Part shown: in pieces, positions 55,622 to 64,000 of the stretch
Position numbering within the stretch: the stretch's first letter is position 1
How the letters are laid out: each line of letters opens with the position of its first letter
DNA from: Legionella beliardensis
GTDB lineage: Bacteria > Pseudomonadota > Gammaproteobacteria > Legionellales > Legionellaceae
Direction of reading: 5' to 3'
Length of the DNA: 64,000 nucleotides
Assembly: GCF_900452395.1 (NCBI RefSeq)
Contig: NZ_UGNV01000001.1
Span: 3,087,501-3,151,500 of the forward strand
Translations under genes and position numbers: made by a program
Notes under the pieces: generated by a model
Database searches by the model: none
The model's input: the letters and a program-made list of their open reading frames with translations, nothing else
Told to the model about the DNA's origin: nothing

Positions 55622-57589
55622 ATGGGCAATGATATCCTTCTTGGGAGTCAATTATTAGGCCAGGGAGGAATAGAAAGGGCAGACGTATTAAATGGATTAG
55701 ATGCAAGTATAAAAGAGCTGTACTTAAACTCAAGTTTAGACACCCTTCACCATTTACGAAAACAATTGCCTACAGTAGCAAATTATTACAGCAGCCAATT
55801 AGCTCAAACTAATCCTGCTTACTTTAAATTTTTAAATCCCAAACAACGGCAAGCGTTAGAAGACAAATTATTATTCGCATTTTATATTCTTTCTTTAGAA
55901 CACAAACGCCATACTATGGCCCAACGAAAAGCTAAAATTGCTGAATTAGAAGCAAACTTACAACACTGTAGTCTTTTATTAAGTAAACTTAGAGCAAGCG
56001 CCGATCCTTTGTCACCCCAAAATCAATTAAATGCAGAACTTAATGAATCACCCAAATACTTAAAATTCTTTGGCTACGTTATTGTAGCGCCTTATATCGT
56101 GCAACAAATAATGGCATTTGTTGATAATAAGGCACAGAGCATTAACAATGCTAAGACTGGCACTATTATTGAGTCTTTATCTAATATCAATGAAGCAAGG
56201 CTCTTTTGGGTATGGGCAGGTGGCATGCTAACCAGCATTTTTGAAATGCTGCCAGATAGCTTTTACAATAACCAACAAGCAAAAGATCATATTGGTGATG
56301 CTGCACCTATCACCGGCTACATGAGTTTTGTTCTTTATTACACACGCTTTGCTATTAATTTTTTACTGCTTTTAAAGCATACCTTTAAAGGCCCGTGGAT
56401 GAGTGAAGAAGAAAAAAGTCTCAATCTCTCAACGTGGGAAAGGTTTAAAACCCAATGGAATCAGCGTAAATTCGCTTTATTAAATGATTTAATCTGGGCT
56501 TCAGCGAATATGGCCTGCTTTTTCTGGCTTAAAGGTACGGGGCAGCTAGGTTATATAGGTAATGTTGTTACCGCTGGTTTACTGGTAATGGATTTGGTAT
56601 TAACAATTTGGCGTTTTTGGGAAGAAAATACGGTGCATAATAAGCAGATACAGGCATTAAAACAAGCCCAAGCAGAACTAAAAGCACAGCACGAACGTTT
56701 AGAAAAAAGATTTAGCGCGTTATGTAAGATTAAACAATTATCTGACGAAGACGCTTTAGAGAAGCAGAAATTATTACAGCAATTGCAATCATTAGAATAT
56801 AAGATAAATGACAATCTTAAACTAGAAGAAGAAATGAATTTTGATTGGAAATATAAGCGCTATAGTCACATTAATAATATCGTTTATGCTGCGGGCTTAT
56901 TATCATCGTTTGCATTGATGTGTTGTTGCTTTGTGCCAGCAACGCTAATAGCGCCTGCTCTTGCAATGACTCTTGGTCTTGTTGGTGCAGCTTTATGCTT
57001 TGTTTTAACAACAGTCTATGCGGCAACTAACTTTGCTATTGAAGTAAGTAAATTAACTGAATCAAAGCGCCTCATTGAAAAAGAGAGAGAACGACTCTAC
57101 CAAGAATTTAAAAATTTACTAAGCGGTGATCAAACTAAAGAAATAAAAGATCAGCAAAGATTAATTTACTTACAGATTGTAGGCTTAGATGCAGACTCTG
57201 AATACAAACAACGTTTGATTGCCTTTGAGCGCATTAAATTAGCTAAATCTATTTTAGTAGACGCGTTAATTCCGGCGATTGTTTTTGTGAGTCTAGTTTT
57301 TATACCAACAGCAGGAATAGGTATTGGTGTTCTAGCTGCTGGTATTGCGTTAACCTTGCTGATTAATACCTTAATTAATCGAATGGGACCTAAAGAAGCT
57401 AAGGCACCTGAATTTGATGACAACGCCTTTGTAGCATTTAAGGAAGAAGCATTAGCTCCCCCGGTTATTCCGAAAAAAACAGGAATCAGCAACCCCTTTA
57501 GATTCTTGGGTGATTGGAGGAAGGCAAAAGAGCAAGAAGAGCGGGACGCTCTATTAGCGCATGACCCTTTTGCACAAGTTCCAGTTTAG
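55622..57589 (+). CDS. Large membrane and coiled-coil protein, candidate effector
   Basis: The 655-residue protein combines hydrophobic helices with long coiled coils. Coiled coils are likely at about 95-125 and 340-400 (KQAQAELKAQHERLEKRF) and 475-500 (ESKRLIEKERERLYQEF). Hydrophobic pairs occur near 145-165, 195-210, 235-250, 290-335, 420-465 (SSFALMCCCFVPATLIAPAL) and 540-585. There is no signal peptide. The acidic tail ends EEALAPPVIPKK...KAKEQEERDALLAHDPFAQVPV. GAGGTG precedes the ATG. This layout recalls Legionella and Coxiella effectors that insert in vacuole membranes; an inner-membrane protein is the alternative. Confidence 0.65.
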   Translation: MGNDILLGSQLLGQGGIERADVLNGLDASIKELYLNSSLDTLHHLRKQLPTVANYYSSQLAQTNPAYFKFLNPKQRQALEDKLLFAFYILSLEHKRHTMAQRKAKIAELEANLQHCSLLLSKLRASADPLSPQNQLNAELNESPKYLKFFGYVIVAPYIVQQIMAFVDNKAQSINNAKTGTIIESLSNINEARLFWVWAGGMLTSIFEMLPDSFYNNQQAKDHIGDAAPITGYMSFVLYYTRFAINFLLLLKHTFKGPWMSEEEKSLNLSTWERFKTQWNQRKFALLNDLIWASANMACFFWLKGTGQLGYIGNVVTAGLLVMDLVLTIWRFWEENTVHNKQIQALKQAQAELKAQHERLEKRFSALCKIKQLSDEDALEKQKLLQQLQSLEYKINDNLKLEEEMNFDWKYKRYSHINNIVYAAGLLSSFALMCCCFVPATLIAPALAMTLGLVGAALCFVLTTVYAATNFAIEVSKLTESKRLIEKERERLYQEFKNLLSGDQTKEIKDQQRLIYLQIVGLDADSEYKQRLIAFERIKLAKSILVDALIPAIVFVSLVFIPTAGIGIGVLAAGIALTLLINTLINRMGPKEAKAPEFDDNAFVAFKEEALAPPVIPKKTGISNPFRFLGDWRKAKEQEERDALLAHDPFAQVPV

Positions 57590-57806
57590 TAATAGGCGCT
57601 GTTATAAAGCCGTCGCTAAATCCTCTTAAAATTAGCCAACTGTGCGCAAACTAGTCCTCCTAGTTCTGCGCCTTTTATCTATTATTATCTTAAACCTTAA
57701 GACGTTAAGCATTTTATAGGTAAAATAAAACTCAGTTAAATTAATTGACTATACTGCTAGAAAGATTATTAAATACAAATTTTCTTAAATGGCTAAGGAG
57801 CAGCTC

Positions 57807-58472
57807 ATGTGTGGTCGATTCGTTTTAGACATTGATGCAGAAGCCTTAAAAAAACAATTTGACATTGTGGCTGATGAATCATTAGCACAAGGTTATAATA
57901 TAGCGCCAACAGAACAAGTTCTATGCTTAAAGCAAACTGATAAAGGCTTGGTAGCCGTTAATATGAAATGGGGTATTACAGCCTGGTATCCAACTAAAAA
58001 AAGTACTTTATTATTTAATGCTCGCCAAGAGAGTGTTGCTGAAAAGCCAACGTTTCGTCAAAGTTTTAAACATCGACGCTGTTTAATGATCATGAGTGGC
58101 TTTTTTGAATGGCAGCATACAACACAAGCAAATACGGCTAAAAAGCAGCCCTTTTATATTACCAGAGCCGATCAAAAACTGATTGCAGTCGCTGCCATTT
58201 GGCAACAAGACCAAACAAATACAGCTTCACCCCCGGCTTGCTGCTTACTAACCACAGATGCTAATGATGTAATAAAAAAGCTTCACAATCGCATGCCCTG
58301 GATTTTAAATGAAGACCAGCAAGAACAATGGTTGCAGCCTAAGCCTTTCGATTTAACCGACCTTGAAATCATTAAACAGCTTAATCAACCCCTAGAATTA
58401 AACTACTTTCCAGTAAGTACAGCCACTAATAATGCCCGCTATAAATCAAAAGATACGATACAGCCTTTATAA
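57807..58472 (+). CDS. SOS-response-associated peptidase, YedK/HMCES (SRAP) family
   Basis: The start must be ATG 57807, 6 bp after AAGGAG, because Cys2 (MCGRF) is the catalytic, DNA-crosslinking residue; an upstream in-frame ATG at 57789 would bury it. The 221-residue protein has YNIAPTEQVLCL, NARQES...PTFR, the catalytic Glu in GFFEWQ, and the His in LHNRMP, all SRAP hallmarks. It covalently captures abasic sites in single-stranded DNA. Neighbours are unrelated. An LexA site was not evident upstream. Confidence 0.96.
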   Translation: MCGRFVLDIDAEALKKQFDIVADESLAQGYNIAPTEQVLCLKQTDKGLVAVNMKWGITAWYPTKKSTLLFNARQESVAEKPTFRQSFKHRRCLMIMSGFFEWQHTTQANTAKKQPFYITRADQKLIAVAAIWQQDQTNTASPPACCLLTTDANDVIKKLHNRMPWILNEDQQEQWLQPKPFDLTDLEIIKQLNQPLELNYFPVSTATNNARYKSKDTIQPL

Positions 58473-58538
58473 GCTATAGTAAAAATAATTTAGATTTCTC
58501 TCTAGTTGCTCGCGCTCATTCTGCATAATTTATTTTCA

Positions 58539-58558
58539 ATTAATAATTTCTTAATATT
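58539..58558 (+). promoter_or_regulatory. PmrA-box-like tandem repeat
   Basis: ATTAATAATTTCTTAATATT has two TTAAT cores 11 bp apart; the second half is a perfect match to the recalled consensus. A TATCTT at 58566-58571 may be the -10. The gene start at 58662 lies 103 bp further on. Confidence 0.65.
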
Positions 58559-58661
58559 TTTACTGTATCTTATCCAAGAGAGCCAATTTTTTTGATGTTA
58601 ATAAATTGGCCTAATTAAAATTGTGTAAGATGCTTAAAATCACTAATCCTGGAGAATTAAA

Positions 58662-59751
58662 ATGAGAAAGCTTATCGAATTAAATACTGCAAAAGAAAAC
58701 ACTATCCCCACTAAAAAAGAAATCCGTCAACCTCATTACCAGGACTATCTTTTTAGCAACTAATCCACCATCCGCATGTCCCTTTCATACTACAATTATC
58801 GATAACAGCCACCCTACTAGTCAGTGTCAGCCAGAGGGGCAAGATCCCGGCGCATTATTAGATGAGTTAAATTATCAATTCCTTTCGATTCATCAATCAA
58901 CATCTCAATTGAAAAGCAAAGCGATAGACTATGTTCTTGTTTATATAGGTAATGACTTATCCTTATGGCAAAAAAATAATGAAAATCAGTATAAAAAAAT
59001 AAAAAATGCAACCACACCCGCTGCTCAAGGTCAATATACTCGCCTCAAACAAATTAGCCATATTCCTTTAACTATCCAAGCATTAATTAAAAACTACCGA
59101 AAAAGCGATGAAACAGAGGAAAAATTTGTTAATCAATTAAGTCAAATGCACGCGAAGTTAAATACTATCCTAGCAAGTATTGAGAAGGTGCTGATGAATA
59201 AAGGCTTGATAGCAACACAGCAAGCAATTCTTGAAAAATCAATTAACTTACTTGCAGCACTGATTAAGCAGCCAGAGCCTGCTCAGGCAAAGCAATTATT
59301 AGCGGCTTATCTAGCTTCTCTTGGACCTTATCTAAAACAAAATATGTTAGACAGTACCAAAGCTCAGGTTCATGAAATTGACCAACTGCTAGAGGGCTGG
59401 GGATTAAAAAATACCTCCGTTTTGAAAAATACAAGAGTACTGGTAGTGGGTCCACATGGGCCAAGACAAGGCCAAGTAGATATGCAATATTATACTAAGT
59501 TATATCAAACGGTTGGCGAGCAGCAACCTGATGATATAGAAAATAATTATCTGTATTATATCGAGATGCTACCTTGGCAGATGCAAAATTTGGACATAGA
59601 AAAACACTTAATACAAAACTTTCTAATGGGTTCTGAGTACAATAAAACCATAGGTAAGAAAGTTCTAAATAACCGGTATGGCATGTTCAGAGATATACTT
59701 GAAAAAAGTGCGCCAGAAGCGATTGATGAAGTCCTTTTAAATAAGAATTAA
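58662..59751 (+). pseudogene. Unknown gene, candidate effector, split by a single-base frameshift
   Basis: A well-placed ATG at 58662 (GGAG 8 bp upstream) opens a frame that reads MRKLIELNTAKENTIPTKKE and on to YQDYLFSN, then stops at 58759-58761. The neighbouring frame is open from about 58684 to 59751 but has no proper start until a TTG at 58909. Removing one T from the T5 run at 58750-58754 joins them (...YQDYLLATNPPSACP...) into one 362-residue protein, giving a reading through HTTIIDNSHP and GQDPGALLDELNYQFLSIHQ. The protein is polar and helical, with no recognised domain. With its PmrA-like box intact, the break is recent, a sequence error, or a slippage site. Confidence 0.65.
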
Positions 59752-59782
59752 TAAGGTCATGCAATCATGCTGTAATTATAAA

Positions 59783-59821
59783 AGGCAGGTGATATGAGGT
59801 ATTTTTCACTCTACTCTGCCT
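59783..59821 (+). terminator. Possible stem-loop after the frameshifted gene
   Basis: AGGCAG (59783-59788) and CTGCCT (59816-59821) pair at the ends of a 27-nt loop that may fold further. A weak T-rich tail follows. It also lies just past the stop of the convergent MFS gene. Confidence 0.35.
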
Positions 59822-59884
59822 GATTTAACGTATTTAACCTGCTATTCCATTACTCAAATTGGCAGGATGCAAAGAAATTAGTTA

Positions 59885-61165
59885 TTAAATATGAGTTGCC
59901 TCATCAACAGTTTTAATTATTCCTTTGTCCACATATACCGGCGCTGCAATGCGGCGGATTGCAGGAAGCTTTTGTATATACCAACCTAGAGCTAATAATA
60001 AGATTATTGCAGCAATACCAAACGCTATCATCACATTAAAAACACTGCCTACTAGACCATAAAATAATGTACTACCAATAGGAATAGTGCCAAAACTTAC
60101 CATGGTTATAATACCTATTACACGACCTTGAAATTCGGCAGGTACGAGTTGTTGGATAAACACCATGCCTGCTGTTAAAGTTAGCATTAAACCAAGGTCA
60201 ATAAAAAATAACATTGGCATTGCCCAAAGGATTGAACGACAGAAAGCAAGCCCTAGCATACTTATTATCAGAATGGCAGTTGCAATGATGAAAATACGAT
60301 TTAATCCTAATACCGATTTCCGTGCTGACATATAAAATGCTCCAAGCGTCCCACCTATCCCACCTACAGCCAATAATAATCCTAACGTACCTGGCGTACC
60401 GCCTAAATAATAGCGATTAACAACTGGGACTAAAAATAGATAAGGCCATCCTAATAGCCCTATGATGCCTAAAAGTATAACAATAATAAAAACAGGTAAT
60501 GAATTTTTAACATAAACTAAACCTGCTTTCATTTCTTCGAGAACCGACTTTTTAGTTTCAGTTATCGTCGCTTTATTGTGAACAGCTAATAAGCAAACAA
60601 AACTTGCTAAAAATAGCAGTGCATTAAACCAGTAGGTCGCCCCTTCACTACAGTAACTAATTAAAAACCCTCCTAATCCATAACCAAAAAACATAACCAC
60701 GCGATTGGTAGAATTAATTAAGCTGGTAGCATTTCCTATGGTATTTTGATCAGGAATAATATCTGCTACATTCGTCACGATGGCGGGAAAGTAAAAGCAT
60801 TGGCTAAAACCATAGATTAAAACTAAAAATAGCATAACCCAGAAATTTGGCCAGCCAAATAATAATATTATTGCCATCGCTAGTGCCGCAGCGAATCCTG
60901 ATAGCGAGACTATCCTCATAATTATTGGACGTGAATACCTATCTACAATCGCCCCGCTTAAAGGACCTAATAGCATCGGTAAATTAAAGCCAAAACCAAT
61001 CAAGCCGGCATAAAATGGTGAGTTACCTTTAATATGAGTAACGATTAAGCCAAAAACCATCCCCGCCATCCATACTGATGTAAAAAAAAATAGTTCTGAG
61101 GCGTATAAAAAACGAAATTCTTTGTAAGTAAATGGCTTTATAAAAGGCAGGTGCGCAAATTTCAT
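59885..61165 (-). CDS. Major facilitator superfamily transporter (EntS/MFS_3-like)
   Basis: The 426-residue protein has about 12 hydrophobic helices. It opens PFTYKEFRFLYASELFFFTS, a common MFS_3 start, and has GPLSGAIVDRYSRPIIMRI as the signature loop after helix 2, and FQGRVIGIITMVSFG after helix 10. Related proteins export siderophores or drugs; substrate is not predictable. AAGAG precedes the ATG. It is alone, with atp genes on its 5' side beyond a long AT-rich gap. Confidence 0.92.
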   Translation of the reverse strand: MKFAHLPFIKPFTYKEFRFLYASELFFFTSVWMAGMVFGLIVTHIKGNSPFYAGLIGFGFNLPMLLGPLSGAIVDRYSRPIIMRIVSLSGFAAALAMAIILLFGWPNFWVMLFLVLIYGFSQCFYFPAIVTNVADIIPDQNTIGNATSLINSTNRVVMFFGYGLGGFLISYCSEGATYWFNALLFLASFVCLLAVHNKATITETKKSVLEEMKAGLVYVKNSLPVFIIVILLGIIGLLGWPYLFLVPVVNRYYLGGTPGTLGLLLAVGGIGGTLGAFYMSARKSVLGLNRIFIIATAILIISMLGLAFCRSILWAMPMLFFIDLGLMLTLTAGMVFIQQLVPAEFQGRVIGIITMVSFGTIPIGSTLFYGLVGSVFNVMIAFGIAAIILLLALGWYIQKLPAIRRIAAPVYVDKGIIKTVDEATHI

Positions 61166-61324
61166 AAATTTACTCTTAATAATTAGCGTAACTGCTGCTG
61201 TTAAATAAATGTTATCCTGTAAACATGCATTAATTACAGAAGCTAGATTAAAATTAATTACCCCTGTTTTAATCTAATCTTAGCAGCTTTAAAACGCAAT
61301 TTCTGACCAAGAAAAATCAAAATA

Positions 61325-61358
61325 GATTACTTTGCTTCGCTTCGCTCACAAAGATGAG
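61325..61358. repeat. Half copy of the dispersed palindromic repeat
   Basis: GATTACTTTGCTTCGCTTCG followed by CTCACAAAGATGAG matches the right half of copy 1 (46070-46098), with several substitutions. The left half is missing. Confidence 0.6.
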
Positions 61359-61445
61359 TAAATGTGTACTAAATTAAATTGCTGCTTATGGCAAAGGAAT
61401 AAAGAGAATATTTATAAATTAGCTAAATTGCTCTTATAAATAAAA

Positions 61446-61563
61446 TGTGTATAAATTTATTAATACTTGTATTGAATGAAATTTTTTTAAGTTAACTTGT
61501 TGATATTAAATGATTATTAAATAATCCTATCTGTGGATAAATTGTGAATATCATTGTGAATAA
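61446..61563 (-). promoter_or_regulatory. Cluster of four DnaA-box-like 9-mers downstream of atpC
   Basis: On the minus strand TTATACACA (61446-61454), TTATCCACA (61532-61540), ATATTCACA (61543-61551, one mismatch) and TTATTCACA (61555-61563) fit TTATNCACA and share orientation; three are packed at 11-12 bp steps. The surrounding 61166-61659 gap is very AT-rich and has no gene apart from the half repeat. Confidence 0.5.
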
Positions 61564-61659
61564 TATGATTAAGCAATCATGGATATGGTTTTACAATTAG
61601 AAAGACAGCTCGTGCTCACTATTGGTTAATGAACACGAAACAAACTATAAGCTATTTTT

Positions 61660-62082
61660 TTACTTAAGACTTTGTCTTAATTTTTGGATAGCGCGAATCT
61701 GAGCTACAGCACGTGCTAATTCGGTCGCGGCCAAAGCGTAATTTAGTTCAGCATTTTTATTAGTCATTGCTTCTTCTGCACGAGCTTTAGCTGCAAGCGC
61801 TGCTGCTTCATCTAAATCTTCAGCACGCTCAACAACATCTGCTAAAACAGAAACGTGATAGGGCTGAACCTCAAGCATACCACCAGAGACATAATAAATA
61901 TCTTGCCCACCGCCTGGATGAGTGATTCTAATTTCTCCAGGCTTTAATACGGTAAGTAATGGTGCATGTCCAGGTGTAATACCTATTTCACCTAGCTCAC
62001 CGGTAGCTATCACCATTTCAACACAGCCTGAAAAAATTTCTTGTTCTGCGCTGACAATATCCAAGCGAGTTGTATTTGCCAT
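61660..62082 (-). CDS. atpC: ATP synthase epsilon subunit
   Basis: Start ATG 62082 (MANTTRLDIVSAEQEIFSG) has AAGGTGAT upstream; an ATG at 62100 overlapping atpD is less likely. The 140-residue subunit has the N-terminal beta-sandwich (GELGEIGITPGHAPLLTVLKPG, YVSGGMLEVQP) and the C-terminal helical hairpin (RAEEAMTNKNAELNYALAATELARAVAQI). It is part of the central stalk and regulates F1 ATP hydrolysis. It is the last gene of the atp operon. Confidence 0.97.
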   Translation of the reverse strand: MANTTRLDIVSAEQEIFSGCVEMVIATGELGEIGITPGHAPLLTVLKPGEIRITHPGGGQDIYYVSGGMLEVQPYHVSVLADVVERAEDLDEAAALAAKARAEEAMTNKNAELNYALAATELARAVAQIRAIQKLRQSLK

Positions 62083-62096
62083 ACTATCACCTTGCC

Positions 62097-64000
<1,904 letters not shown>

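Overview
The window looks like chromosome from a Legionella species or a close Legionellales relative. The evidence is a low-GC gammaproteobacterial core gene set, secreted proteins carrying the Legionella-style domain with a ..GQSC.L.. motif and a GGPV.C turn, an ankyrin protein with a Glu-rich tail, several large unrecognised proteins with acidic C-termini, and three upstream sites that fit the Legionella/Coxiella PmrA box. No 16S or other species-level marker is present, so the species is not assigned. No tRNA, rRNA, CRISPR array or complete insertion sequence was seen.

Layout. 1-11.3 kb is accessory: a truncated PhyH-type dioxygenase, a methyltransferase, a thaumatin-like secreted protein, a large unknown, the decayed C-terminus of a tryptophan-dioxygenase-like gene abutting a one-module A-T-TE synthetase, a PmrA-box gene with an F-box-like segment, and an ankyrin protein. 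11.4-18.3 kb (minus strand) is envelope and secretion: a Pmp-like autotransporter, a Dsb-like secreted oxidoreductase, an outer-membrane barrel and a solute-binding protein. 18.4-23.4 kb holds pterin and replication genes (pteridine-reductase-like SDR, MidA-type methyltransferase, PTPS homologue, priA, thioesterase). 23.5-28.3 kb is a stress group (CsbD, BON, PRC-barrel, a small zinc-ribbon protein, endonuclease V, KatE). 28.4-34.9 kb has an acyltransferase, an alcohol dehydrogenase, cysZ, cbpA-cbpM, a methyltransferase and small secreted proteins. 35.4-36.3 kb is a PmrA-box gene ending in a CAAX-like CLIQ. 36.4-41.7 kb is the rppH-ptsP-tauE-lgt-thyA operon. 42.7-46 kb is metG-rnfB-nth. 46-59.8 kb alternates housekeeping genes (glmU, ansA, SRAP peptidase) with large effector-like or membrane genes. 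59.9-64 kb has an MFS exporter, a DnaA-box cluster, and the end of the atp operon (atpC, atpD, partial atpG).

How the genes fit together. The unknown genes at 8980, 35441 and 58662 share a tandem TTAAT site at 11-bp spacing and look like one co-regulated set, probably Dot/Icm effectors. One carries an F-box-like motif, one a CAAX-like tail, and one is broken by a single-base frameshift. A second protein (50124-51497) also ends in a CAAX-like CNLI and is built from an internal duplication. The pterin genes suggest a variant tetrahydropterin or folate route. The atp operon and DnaA boxes suggest the right end may lie near the replication origin.

All start codons were chosen by eye from ribosome-binding sites and family alignment recalled from memory. 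No search was run.
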